Source: Elusimicrobia bacterium RIFOXYA2_FULL_47_53 (lineage in GTDB: Bacteria > Elusimicrobiota > Endomicrobiia > Endomicrobiales > XYA2-FULL-47-53). From it: a stretch of DNA of 64,000 nucleotides. The notes under the pieces are model-generated. The model was not told the DNA's origin and made no database searches. It saw only the letters and a program-made list of their open reading frames with translations. The translations under genes and the position numbers were made by a program. Location of the stretch: positions 25,789 through 89,788 of the forward strand of contig MGVE01000010.1 in assembly GCA_001800315.1 (NCBI GenBank), read 5' to 3'. Of the stretch, positions 8,357 to 16,958 are shown piece by piece (the first letter of the stretch is position 1; every line of letters begins with the position of its first letter).

Positions 8357-8725
8357 TTACTCCCCTGTTATTTTTTTAACCAAAGCGATCAATTTATCCA
8401 CTTCAAAGGGCTTGGAAACATAATAAGTGTTTTCCATGGCAGGCCCCTGCGAGCCGGGCGCGTCGCGCTGGATCATGCCGGATATAAACACAATCGGAAG
8501 TTTGCTTATTTTCTTATTGTTCTTAATTTCGTACGCCATAGACGCGCCGTCAAGCTCCGGCATATTAAAATCCGCTATCAGCAGGTCCGGGGTCTCGGCA
8601 TGCAGCTTGGCCATGGCCTCTTCGCCGTTTTTCGCCGATACCACCTGATATCCGTTTAACTCAAAAATATCGGTTAAAGATTCAAGAATATTCTCGTCGT
8701 CATCTGCGATTAATATTTTTTTCAC
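8357..8725 (-). CDS. Single-domain response regulator (CheY-like)
   Basis: A 122-residue receiver domain without an output domain. The acidic cluster is D8-D9-D10, the phospho-acceptor is D52 in LLIADFNMP, the switch residue is the serine in FISGM, and the conserved lysine is in SKPFEVDK. It would relay phosphate to a partner protein or regulate a kinase by direct contact. No histidine kinase is next to it. The gene stands alone between two repeat stretches and points away from the downstream hydrolase operon. Confidence 0.92.
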   Translation of the reverse strand: MKKILIADDDENILESLTDIFELNGYQVVSAKNGEEAMAKLHAETPDLLIADFNMPELDGASMAYEIKNNKKISKLPIVFISGMIQRDAPGSQGPAMENTYYVSKPFEVDKLIALVKKITGE

Positions 8726-8823
8726 GGTTTCTCCTTAACTTCATCCGATCGGGTTTAATTCTACCAGAATTTTATACATATGACAAGCGGTTATTTAAGC
8801 CAGCGAATCCTCAGATAGCGCCC

Positions 8824-8928
8824 AGTCACCCTGAACGAAGCGAAGGGTCTCGTTTTTAATCCAACGACGAGATTCTTCTCTCCCTGCGGGAGATCAGAAT
8901 GACGGCGCCGCCTTACCAGAAGATTAGG
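8824..8928. repeat. Dispersed non-coding repeat, copy 2
   Basis: Inverted partner of 7402-7508. It carries CTGAACGAAGCGAAGGGTC, then ACGACGAGATTCTTCTC and GATCAGAATGACGGC. This type of GAAGCGAAG repeat is common between genes in several uncultured bacterial lineages; no protein is encoded. Confidence 0.75.
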
Positions 8929-8929
8929 G

Positions 8930-9952
8930 TTAAGCGCTCAAAACACTTTGGGTGAAGAAATAATAGACAATAAAGGCCTTAAGCCTCTTCACAAGACTGA
9001 TCCTTCCGAAAGCCTCGGCGCTTATCCTGTTAAAATGCTGGAACGCCGCGGGCATATAAATCTTTTTATCCGAAGCGCCGCTTAGGGCAAAGAGTTTTTC
9101 GCTTTCATTGTAAGGGACAAGAGAATCAAAATAATTATGTATAAAAATTGTCCTGGCCTTTATATTCTTAATCCTTTTATCAACCGCCATATATTCAACC
9201 CACTCGCGGCAATATCCGGGCAGTTCCGAATAGTACTTGTCAAACTTGATATAGTCAATGTTTCTGAGAAACCGGAATGTCTTTATTTCAGCGGCGCTTA
9301 GCCCCGAAGGGTCGCCCTTTATTACGGCTTTAAGGATACGCTCTCTCCTGCCGGACGGATAAGGCAAATACCAGTATTTCTGAGCGAGATAGTGCCCTTT
9401 AACAACCGCATCCGGCTCCGAGTACATCAGCTTATCCCCGGCTTTATAATAGCCGGCCAGGTTAAACAGAGTCATGTCCAGAAGGCTTGAGTAGCTGCCC
9501 CAGAATATAAAAAAATCAACCTTTTTAAGCAGTTTTTCGTCAGACTCGCAGGCCGCGGCCAATACCCCGTTAGAGTAGCAAAAAGACATAACTCCTTTTC
9601 TTTTATCCGGAAAAAGTTCGTTAAATCTTTGGAGAGCTCCGCGCGCCTCTCCCACCTCGTCATGCCCGATTTGAAATTGTGAAAGGCCTTTATTAAGAGG
9701 CACAAAAACCACAAAACCCGTCTTAGAAAGTATCTCCGCGAAATTTACAAGTTCCGGGTCGTTTTTCCCCGCCTCTATCATTCCGTGAAGAAGAAAAATC
9801 GCCTTGCCGTTTTCATCGGAGCTGTCGGCCGGCCTGTACAGGTCATAAGAAATACCCGGCTCGTTAAAAACCTGTTTAATAACGGGCTTTTTTATATAGT
9901 CGGCATTGAAAAGCACGGACAGCATAACCAGCAAAGCAGTTAAATATGTCAT
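8930..9952 (-). CDS. Alpha/beta hydrolase
   Basis: A 340-residue alpha/beta-hydrolase with a hydrophobic N-terminus that may be a signal peptide or anchor. The oxyanion strand reads IFLLHGM near residue 55. The nucleophile elbow is FCYSNG near residue 126, with cysteine in place of the usual first glycine. The acid is probably the aspartate in HNYFDSLVPYNES and the base the histidine in AFQHFNR. The substrate is not evident. The start overlaps the cyclic-nucleotide-binding gene by 4 bases (9949-9952), so these two, and Tex further upstream, form one transcript. Confidence 0.8.
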   Translation of the reverse strand: MTYLTALLVMLSVLFNADYIKKPVIKQVFNEPGISYDLYRPADSSDENGKAIFLLHGMIEAGKNDPELVNFAEILSKTGFVVFVPLNKGLSQFQIGHDEVGEARGALQRFNELFPDKRKGVMSFCYSNGVLAAACESDEKLLKKVDFFIFWGSYSSLLDMTLFNLAGYYKAGDKLMYSEPDAVVKGHYLAQKYWYLPYPSGRRERILKAVIKGDPSGLSAAEIKTFRFLRNIDYIKFDKYYSELPGYCREWVEYMAVDKRIKNIKARTIFIHNYFDSLVPYNESEKLFALSGASDKKIYMPAAFQHFNRISAEAFGRISLVKRLKAFIVYYFFTQSVLSA

Positions 9953-10407
9953 TTTATCGCGGAACCGGCGTTCCCTGACCTTTCCTGCGCGACCTGCCGC
10001 ACCTTCCGCAGCACTTCGGGGCTGTCTTCCAATACTTTGTTAAAATCGTTTCTGTTAATGATAAAAAACTCCGACGGCTCTGCCGCCACAACGGTGGCCG
10101 AGGTCGGAGTATCGTAAATCAAAGACATTTCGCCGAAAAAATCGCCCGCGGAGAGATTGTTCAGTTTTTGCTTTGAAAACCACCCCTTTTTCCTGTAAAC
10201 CAGGCAGCCGCCTGACTTAATGACAAAAAGAGATTTTCCCTCCCGGCCCTCTTTTATCAGCTTTCTGCCCCTGGGAGCCGTTATTTTGGCGAACTGCTCA
10301 ATGACCCGGTCCATATTTTTAATGGGTATTGAAGCGAAAAAGTTAATTTTCTTCAGCGCCGAGAAAAGCTGTTTAAGTTCATCCTCCGCGAGAGCTCTCT
10401 TTTCCAT
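9949..10407 (-). CDS. Cyclic-nucleotide-binding-domain protein
   Basis: A 152-residue stand-alone cNMP-binding beta-roll. The phosphate-binding cassette is GDFFGEMSLIYDTPTSATV, where the E and the R/T positions normally contact the phosphate; here the arginine is replaced by threonine, so cAMP binding is not assured. There is no DNA-binding helix-turn-helix, so it is a sensor or regulatory subunit and not a CRP-type factor. It lies 11 bases downstream of tex and overlaps the hydrolase gene by 4 bases. Confidence 0.88.
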   Translation of the reverse strand: MEKRALAEDELKQLFSALKKINFFASIPIKNMDRVIEQFAKITAPRGRKLIKEGREGKSLFVIKSGGCLVYRKKGWFSKQKLNNLSAGDFFGEMSLIYDTPTSATVVAAEPSEFFIINRNDFNKVLEDSPEVLRKVRQVAQERSGNAGSAIK

Positions 10408-10418
10408 TTAACCCCTTT

Positions 10419-12692
10419 TCACAGCTCTTCCGGTCCGCCCATAAAGCTGCCTATTTTAAAACCGTCAAAGTTATTTACATGTTTCTTCCCGCCGGCCTGC
10501 TGCTTGGCGGTTCCCGGCTTTACATCGGGAGCTTTTCCTCCGGAAATTCTGCGAAGGGAGATCCTTTTTAGTTCGGCGTCCACTTCAAGAACCTCAACAG
10601 AAAGAGTATCGCCCACGGCGACAATTTCATAGGGATTTTTTATAAACGCGTCGCATAGCTGGGAAATGTGAATAAGCCCGTCCTGATGCACCCCGATATC
10701 CACAAATACTCCGAAATTCGCGACATTTGTGACCGTGCCCTTGAGCACCATGCCAGTCGCGAGGTCCTCTATCTCATTGATGGTCTCAGAGAATTCAACA
10801 TTCTTAAACTCCGTCCTCGGATCCAGGCCGGGCTTTCTTAATTCCTTTACGATGTCCTGAAGGGTTAAGAGGCCTTTTTCCGCCGTTACATATTTTTCCA
10901 GGTTAATTGAGTCTATTAATTTGGCGTTGCCTATCATTTCTTTTACGGAAACACCCAGATCGGCAGCCATTTTTTCAACTATGGGATAAGACTCCGGATG
11001 AATAGTGGAATTGTCCAATGGATTTGAAGAGTTCCTGACTTTAAGGAAGCCCGCGCACTGCTCAAACACCTTATCGCCCAGCTTCGGAACTTTTCTGAGC
11101 TCCTGTCTTTCGGTAAATTTACCGTTATCGCTGCGGAACTTAACGACATTCTCGGCGATAGCCGGCCCTATGCCAGAAACATAGCTCAAAAGCGCCGTGG
11201 AAGCGGTATTAAGATCCACCCCCACGAAGTTCACGCAGGATTCAACCGTCAGGTCCAGCGAGCGTTTGAGCTCTTTTTGGTTAACATCATGCTGGTACTG
11301 TCCCACGCCAATTGCTTTGGGGTCAATTTTCACAAGTTCGGCAAGCGGATCCTGCAGCCTGTGCGCTATGCTGATAGCGCCTCTGGCTGTGACATCCAGG
11401 TCGGGGTACTCCGCGCCGGCAAGCTCGGAAGCCGAGTAAACGGAAGCTCCCGCTTCGCTGACAATAACACAATCAATATTTTTCTTGTGTTTCTTCAAAA
11501 GCTCTTTAACAAAATGATACGCCTCTTTTGAAGCGGTTCCGTTGCCTATGGCGATCAGCTGCGGCTCGTATTCATCTATCAGGTCCATCATTACCGCCTC
11601 CGAGCCGAGATAATCGTTTTCGGGAGGCGTGGGATAAATGGCGTGAAATTCCTTGAAATCGCCTTTTTCATCCACTACCGCTATTTTGCATCCGGTCCTG
11701 TAGCCGGGGTCAACGCCTATCGTAATTTTTGAACCGGCCGGAGGGGCCAAAAGGAGATTTCTCAGGTTCTTGGAGAATACGCTTATCGCCTCTTCTTCGG
11801 CCCGCTGAACGGCCTTCATGAAAACCTCAACCTGTATTGAAAGCGCTATAAGCCTGTTGTAGGCGTCGGCGCAGGCGTCTTCCAGCTCAATTTTGAAAAG
11901 CAGAGGCCTGTTTTTTATGACCGTCATTTTGATGGTCGCGACTATGTACTCGTCGTCAACTATAACTTTCCACTGCAAAACCTCTTCCTTAGCTCCCCGG
12001 CGTATAGCCAGGATGCGGTGCGAAGGCGCGTTTTTAATAAGCTCCGAGGTGTTGTAATAGGTGCTGTATTTTGTTTTAACCTCGGCAAACTCTTTTTTCG
12101 CGGTTGATTTAACGGTCCCGTTGTCGGAGATATATTTTCTTACCCAGCCCCTTATAAGAGGGTTGTCTGAAATGCGCTCGGCTATTATGTCTTTTGCCCC
12201 GTCAATCGCGTCTTTTTCTTTTTCAACGCCTTTTTCTTTATTGATAAAAGGCGCCACCAGTTCTTCTTTTGTTTTTCCGCCTGAGGCCTGAGCGGACAGC
12301 ATTAAATCGGCCAGAGGCTCCAACCCCTTCTCTTTGGCGACCGCGGCCCTTGTTTTTATCTTGATTTTGTAAGGCAGGTACATATCCTCAAGCGCGACCT
12401 TATCGGTGCACTCAAGGATTTTTTTATTAAGCTCAGGTGTCATCTTTTTCTGGTTTTCAATACTTTTAATAATCGCGGCCTTTCTGGCCTCAAGCTCGCG
12501 GTAATACTCCAGCCTGTCGGAAATCGTGCGGATAACCGTTTCGTCCATGCCGCCGGTTTTCTCTTTTCTGTAACGGGCTATAAACGGTATTGTGGCGCCG
12601 CTCTCAAGAAGCATTATGGTGTTCACGACAGGCTCCAGCGGCAGCCCCACATCTTTTTGTATGCTGTTGACTACGAAATACACTCCTTCCAT
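10419..12692 (-). CDS. tex: Tex-family S1 RNA-binding protein
   Basis: A 757-residue protein with the full Tex layout: an N-terminal helical domain with the signature ESGATIPFIARYRKEKTGGMDE, a YqgF/RNase H-like domain beginning ITIGVDPGYRTGCKIAVVDE near residue 325, paired helix-hairpin-helix motifs around GIGPAIAENVVKFR, and a C-terminal S1 domain (GMVLKGTVTNVANFGVFVDIG, about 650-720). Tex binds nucleic acid and influences transcription and RNA turnover. Family length is usual (about 720-780). It is the first gene of a three-gene operon. Confidence 0.96.
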   Translation of the reverse strand: MEGVYFVVNSIQKDVGLPLEPVVNTIMLLESGATIPFIARYRKEKTGGMDETVIRTISDRLEYYRELEARKAAIIKSIENQKKMTPELNKKILECTDKVALEDMYLPYKIKIKTRAAVAKEKGLEPLADLMLSAQASGGKTKEELVAPFINKEKGVEKEKDAIDGAKDIIAERISDNPLIRGWVRKYISDNGTVKSTAKKEFAEVKTKYSTYYNTSELIKNAPSHRILAIRRGAKEEVLQWKVIVDDEYIVATIKMTVIKNRPLLFKIELEDACADAYNRLIALSIQVEVFMKAVQRAEEEAISVFSKNLRNLLLAPPAGSKITIGVDPGYRTGCKIAVVDEKGDFKEFHAIYPTPPENDYLGSEAVMMDLIDEYEPQLIAIGNGTASKEAYHFVKELLKKHKKNIDCVIVSEAGASVYSASELAGAEYPDLDVTARGAISIAHRLQDPLAELVKIDPKAIGVGQYQHDVNQKELKRSLDLTVESCVNFVGVDLNTASTALLSYVSGIGPAIAENVVKFRSDNGKFTERQELRKVPKLGDKVFEQCAGFLKVRNSSNPLDNSTIHPESYPIVEKMAADLGVSVKEMIGNAKLIDSINLEKYVTAEKGLLTLQDIVKELRKPGLDPRTEFKNVEFSETINEIEDLATGMVLKGTVTNVANFGVFVDIGVHQDGLIHISQLCDAFIKNPYEIVAVGDTLSVEVLEVDAELKRISLRRISGGKAPDVKPGTAKQQAGGKKHVNNFDGFKIGSFMGGPEEL

Positions 12693-12811
12693 TTCCTCTC
12701 CCTGTAAACCTTATTATTTTATTATTGCGTCGTTTGCCCGCGAACATATAACAAGCCGCGATAAAAACCGCGGCCGCGTAAATCAAAAGAAAGCCTGCCT
12801 ATTCCTCAAAG

Positions 12812-13930
12812 CTATTGTTTATCAGCGCCGCTTTTTCTATTGCCAAAAGCCAGATGGCCCTGAAATTCAACAAGATAGATGTTTAAGATCGTAAGAAATA
12901 TCGCGGCTATCAGCGGCCCGATTATAAAACCCGCCGGCCCGAACATCACTATACCGCCCAAAGTTGAGAAGAAAACGATAAGATCGTGCATTCCAGAGTG
13001 CATTCCAACGATCCTGGGGCGGAGAAAATTATCAATCAGGGACACAACAAAAACGCTTAAAAGTATTATCGCTATGCCGTGAAAGGTGTCACCCAGGATT
13101 ATCTGAACGACTCCCGTTGGAATAAGCACGGCTCCGGGCCCGACAAAAGGAATCAGGGCAAAAACAAACATTACAATACCCCAGAGCATCCAGGCGTCTA
13201 TACCGAAAATAAGGAGGATCATGGTGCCGAGAAAACTCTGGATGAGAGCGACCAGAAGGGTACCCTTAACAGTCGCGCTGGATATCGCGGCAAACTTGTT
13301 GACTATCAGGTCCTTGTGCTCGGAGCTTAAAGGGACAACAGACCTGATCTTACCGATTATTTTCTGGCCGTCCCTCAAAAGATAAAATATTGAAAAGAGA
13401 ATTATAAAAAGATCTATTATTCCGCGAAGCGTGGCCCTTGATGTAGTTTTTATTACAGACGCCACAGTATTAGCGAGATTTTTGACGGCATCGTGAACAA
13501 TGGCATTGAGGTCTATTCTGCCTATATCAAGCCACCTGCCTACCTGAGTGCTTTTAATCTGGCCTATTATGCCGGTTTCTCCCCGCTGTGCCAGTTCCCT
13601 TAACCTGGGCTCAGCCGTCTGAAAAAGGTCTACGGCCTGAGATAAGACTATTTTAAATATTATAAATACCGGTATAAAGACGACTATCAGTACAATAAGA
13701 CAGCTGAAAAATGCCGCCACGCCGCGCCGGTTTCCGAAAAGTTTTAAGAGCAGTTCAAAGACAGGGAAAATTATCGTGGCAAAAACGGCGGCAAGAATTA
13801 TCTCAATAATAAAAATCCTGATGACGCCTAAAAAAGCCGCTAGGGAAAGCATAAAAGCTATGAGGAGGAAATATTTAGCAAATCTGCGGTCATCCGCTGT
13901 CACTTCGTTCTTGCTGGTTTCATTAGTCAT
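12812..13930 (-). CDS. AI-2E family transporter (TqsA/PerM type)
   Basis: A 372-residue membrane protein with about eight transmembrane helices and the family arrangement: two N-terminal helices, a third at about residues 59-82, a soluble amphipathic central region (about 95-165), then further helices with IDNFLRPRIVGMHSGMHDLIVFFSTLGG near the end. The D-N-x-x-R-P-x-I-V motif is the usual signature. Members export autoinducer-2 or other small molecules, or exchange ions; the substrate here cannot be told. It stands alone. Confidence 0.9.
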   Translation of the reverse strand: MTNETSKNEVTADDRRFAKYFLLIAFMLSLAAFLGVIRIFIIEIILAAVFATIIFPVFELLLKLFGNRRGVAAFFSCLIVLIVVFIPVFIIFKIVLSQAVDLFQTAEPRLRELAQRGETGIIGQIKSTQVGRWLDIGRIDLNAIVHDAVKNLANTVASVIKTTSRATLRGIIDLFIILFSIFYLLRDGQKIIGKIRSVVPLSSEHKDLIVNKFAAISSATVKGTLLVALIQSFLGTMILLIFGIDAWMLWGIVMFVFALIPFVGPGAVLIPTGVVQIILGDTFHGIAIILLSVFVVSLIDNFLRPRIVGMHSGMHDLIVFFSTLGGIVMFGPAGFIIGPLIAAIFLTILNIYLVEFQGHLAFGNRKSGADKQ

Positions 13931-14048
13931 ATTATCTCCGGTGGTTCATTGAGTTTAAATATCCTACCCATTTGGCCGCATTTTGTCAACACTGCCGCCG
14001 TGCTGAGTGATTTTGGCGTTAAATCTTCGGCCCGCGCCGGCCTTCCGG

Positions 14049-14945
14049 CTAAACGCCGGCAAGATTTTCGGATAGTTGTTGCGGGCTTCTCGCGCCGACA
14101 ATCGCGCAGGAGATATTTTCGTTTTTCAAGGCCCAGGTGAGCGCGTAGGCCGCCGGAGTTTGTCCGGCAGATCTCGCCTCGGCAATAAAATCCCTCAGCC
14201 TCGGAGCGCAGTCGTCAATATTTTTATCACAAAAAAAATCGTCCCGTTTTCTGTGGTCGTCCATAGGGAGGCCGAGTACCCTGTCTTTTGTCATACAACC
14301 CGAGAGGAAACCCTTTTTCAGCACGCCGTAGGCAAGCACAGCTATGCCGTTCTTTTTGCAAAAATGCAGAAGTTCGCTCTCAATCTCTCTCTCCAGATAA
14401 TTATAGGGAAGCTGAATGGAAACAGGCAGGCCCAGAGGTATTACGCGCTTAAGCTGATCCACGCTGAAATTACAGACTCCGGCGTTTTTTATCTTTCCCT
14501 CGGCTTTCAAGCCAAGAAGCGCCGACCAGCCCTCTTCTATGGCGCTCTCAGGCAATGGCCAGTGAATCTGGTAAAGGTCAATAGCCTCAACTCTAAGCCT
14601 TCTGAGGCTTTCCTCTGCCTCGCGCCTTATGCTGGCGGAAGTTAATTTTTTATCTATCCTTCTTTTCTCGTCCCATAGAAGGCCGCACTTGGTAGCGATA
14701 AAAGGTTTGACGCTCAAATCCTTTACCACCCCGCCAATGACTTCCTCGGAATGGCCGAAACCGTAGAGAGGAGCGGTATCAATCCAGTTAACCCCAAGTT
14801 CCATCGCCCGGCCTATGGTGGCCGCCGACAATTTATCGTCCTGCGGACCCCAGGAATAACGCCAGCCTCCTCCGCCAAAGGCCCAGCTGCCAAGCCCCGC
14901 GCGAGAAAATTCAAGTCCGTCTCTGCCAATCTTAACTATATTCAT
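14049..14945 (-). CDS. Aldo/keto reductase
   Basis: A TIM-barrel NADPH-dependent oxidoreductase. From the ATG at 14945 (MNIVKIGRDGLEFSRAGLG) it is 298 residues. The catalytic tetrad is visible: D and Y in DTAPLYGFGHSE, K in ATKCGL and H in YQIHWP. The cofactor site is in AIVGARSPQQLSEN at the end. A longer in-frame start at 14996 would overlap the upstream radical SAM gene by 46 bases and add residues the family lacks. It is directly downstream of the nucleoside phosphorylase-radical SAM fusion (stop 14951), so the two are coupled. The substrate is not known. Confidence 0.92.
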   Translation of the reverse strand: MNIVKIGRDGLEFSRAGLGSWAFGGGGWRYSWGPQDDKLSAATIGRAMELGVNWIDTAPLYGFGHSEEVIGGVVKDLSVKPFIATKCGLLWDEKRRIDKKLTSASIRREAEESLRRLRVEAIDLYQIHWPLPESAIEEGWSALLGLKAEGKIKNAGVCNFSVDQLKRVIPLGLPVSIQLPYNYLEREIESELLHFCKKNGIAVLAYGVLKKGFLSGCMTKDRVLGLPMDDHRKRDDFFCDKNIDDCAPRLRDFIAEARSAGQTPAAYALTWALKNENISCAIVGARSPQQLSENLAGV

Positions 14946-14950
14946 ATAAT

Positions 14951-16957
14951 TTACCAGTACCAGTGCGAGGCGCCGGTGTTTAAAACTTCCTTCCACATTG
15001 CCGTTGGTTCCATGCAGAGGTAAACCCGCGCGCCGCTGGCGCCTTTGTTGATCCAGGATGACATCTTTTTATAAATCTCAGCCCTTAATGCGGTGTGGTA
15101 TCTTATTTTTTTATCAAAACCCGCGAGCATCTCATCGTAGAGAAAAGCCGCGCCGGGGAAACGCTTCTCGGCCGCCGCTTTTAAAGACCTGTGAAACCGC
15201 AGAGTTCCCAGGCTTATCCATTCAATTCTCGGCACCGCCTCAAGCATCATGTCAACAACTTCCCTGTATTCTTTTTCCCAGGAGGGAAAATATATTATCG
15301 GATCAAAATGAAAACCAATTTTATAACCGGCCTCAAAGCATTTTTTCGCGGCGGCGAGCCTCTTCTCCAGAGAAGCGGAGCCCAGCTCGTTATCTTTTAC
15401 AACGGAGCCCGGATTTAAAGACCACGAAACCACGGTTTTACCATTATGCTCCAGGCCGATAAGGTTTGACACATTATCGCTTTTTGTTTTTAGCTCAAAC
15501 AAAACATTTTTTGCGCTGAAATATGGCACAAGGCGTTTGGAATACCCGGTTATATGGTCAAGCGCGAGCGAATCGGTAAACTCTCCGGTGCCGATTCTTA
15601 ACAGCCGCTCCGCCTGTCCCAAAAGGTATTCGTCAAATTTTTCAACAAAATCTTCAACATTTGAGTCAATTACTATGCCGGGGCTGTTGGTGTAATGCTG
15701 AAGGTAGCAATAACTGCAGTCATACGGACAGCCAAACCCCAAATTAATGACATGGTAATCGCAGCAGACCGCGCCTTTTGTACAGGGACAGGCCTTAGCA
15801 AAATCCCATTTTTGCTCCGCCACAAAAAGCTCTCTTTTCCCAAGGCCCGGAGCAGCCCTTCCGGCAGACCGGTAATCCTTCAGGCTTGCAATCTGCTCGC
15901 ACGGCACATCGGGATAAAGCCGCCTGACATTTTCCGCCAGGAGGCTTCCTGCCGAAGCATTTTCAATAAATATCCTTTCCGGATAAAAAGCTCCCCGGTG
16001 TTTTATTTCATCTGTCGCCGCCTCTTCTAATTTCGGGAAGAATACCGAAAACTCCTCCAAAGCGTGAGTCACGGGATACCTTCTCTTTATCAGATACTGC
16101 TTTATCTTTGAAAATTTGTCCAGAAACCCCAGTTCCCTCTCACCGATCGCGCGGGCAATTTCCCCCTCCGACAAGATATCCTCAGCCGGTTTACCCTCGC
16201 GTTTTGATATTTCAAAGACAAGCCTGGATAATTCATTTAATTTGTTAACTCCGAGCTTAAGCCCGGTTTTTTCAAGAACCAGCTCGCGCAAAGGCTGCTT
16301 TGCGCCGCCTGACAAAAAATCAAGGGAGGTTTTTACCGCCCTGTCGCGGGCAATAATAATTTTCTCTCTGTCAGCCGCGGAATGCTTTCCGTCAAAAGGT
16401 TTGACGAACGGCTGGTCGGTCACATACAAAACTGCCGCTGCCGCCATCCCAAGCCGCTTTGCCTCGGCATAAAAGTAAAACAGCTCAAGATCCAGCGCTC
16501 CGACGCCTTTACCGGAGAGATTGCTAACCAGTTCCCTGCTCTCGTTCTCCACGGAATCAACACTGCAGACCGCGGGCTTTGAAATATTTATGCCGTTTGC
16601 AGTAAAATATTTCTCAAGCTCCTTAAAATACTTCTCTTCCGGTTCCGTGCTCTGCTCTTTCAGATTTTGAGCCCGGGACGGCAGCGCTATTGCGCCTATT
16701 TCCAGCCCTCCTATGGCGCCGCAACTTCCGAGAAAAAGCAATTTCTTGACCCCGGAGGCTTTAGCCAGAGCCATGGCGCTTTTAACAGCTTTCTCGCCGA
16801 TACCGCAGCGTATTACGGCCATCCTGCCGCTATGCAAAACTCTTAAACCGTAAAGGTCAAGGGATCTGCTCCCGGGAAGATGCTGAGAAAAATACCGTTC
16901 AGGCAAAAAGGGAGTTATTATTACTTCGGAAGCTGAGAAACCTGTGTTTGATGGCAT
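14951..16957 (-). CDS. Nucleoside phosphorylase-like domain fused to spore photoproduct lyase-like radical SAM domain
   Basis: From the ATG at 16957 the protein is 668 residues. Residues 1-225 match the purine nucleoside phosphorylase/MTA-SAH nucleosidase superfamily (FLGSCGAIGGLEIGAIALPS, then ALDLELFYFYAEA where the acidic pair binds ribose). After a helical linker, a spore photoproduct lyase-type region begins near 345 (FYPERIFIENASAGSLLAENV). The radical SAM motif CPYDCSYC, at about 407-414, is followed by RIGTGEFTDSLALD, typical of SPL. The two halves are in one frame with no stop. The upstream TTG start at 17002 would overlap the ATP-grasp gene. It may repair or process a nucleoside or DNA photoproduct, but the combination is unusual and the reaction is unknown. 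Confidence 0.85.
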   Translation of the reverse strand: MPSNTGFSASEVIITPFLPERYFSQHLPGSRSLDLYGLRVLHSGRMAVIRCGIGEKAVKSAMALAKASGVKKLLFLGSCGAIGGLEIGAIALPSRAQNLKEQSTEPEEKYFKELEKYFTANGINISKPAVCSVDSVENESRELVSNLSGKGVGALDLELFYFYAEAKRLGMAAAAVLYVTDQPFVKPFDGKHSAADREKIIIARDRAVKTSLDFLSGGAKQPLRELVLEKTGLKLGVNKLNELSRLVFEISKREGKPAEDILSEGEIARAIGERELGFLDKFSKIKQYLIKRRYPVTHALEEFSVFFPKLEEAATDEIKHRGAFYPERIFIENASAGSLLAENVRRLYPDVPCEQIASLKDYRSAGRAAPGLGKRELFVAEQKWDFAKACPCTKGAVCCDYHVINLGFGCPYDCSYCYLQHYTNSPGIVIDSNVEDFVEKFDEYLLGQAERLLRIGTGEFTDSLALDHITGYSKRLVPYFSAKNVLFELKTKSDNVSNLIGLEHNGKTVVSWSLNPGSVVKDNELGSASLEKRLAAAKKCFEAGYKIGFHFDPIIYFPSWEKEYREVVDMMLEAVPRIEWISLGTLRFHRSLKAAAEKRFPGAAFLYDEMLAGFDKKIRYHTALRAEIYKKMSSWINKGASGARVYLCMEPTAMWKEVLNTGASHWYW

Positions 16958-16958
16958 T

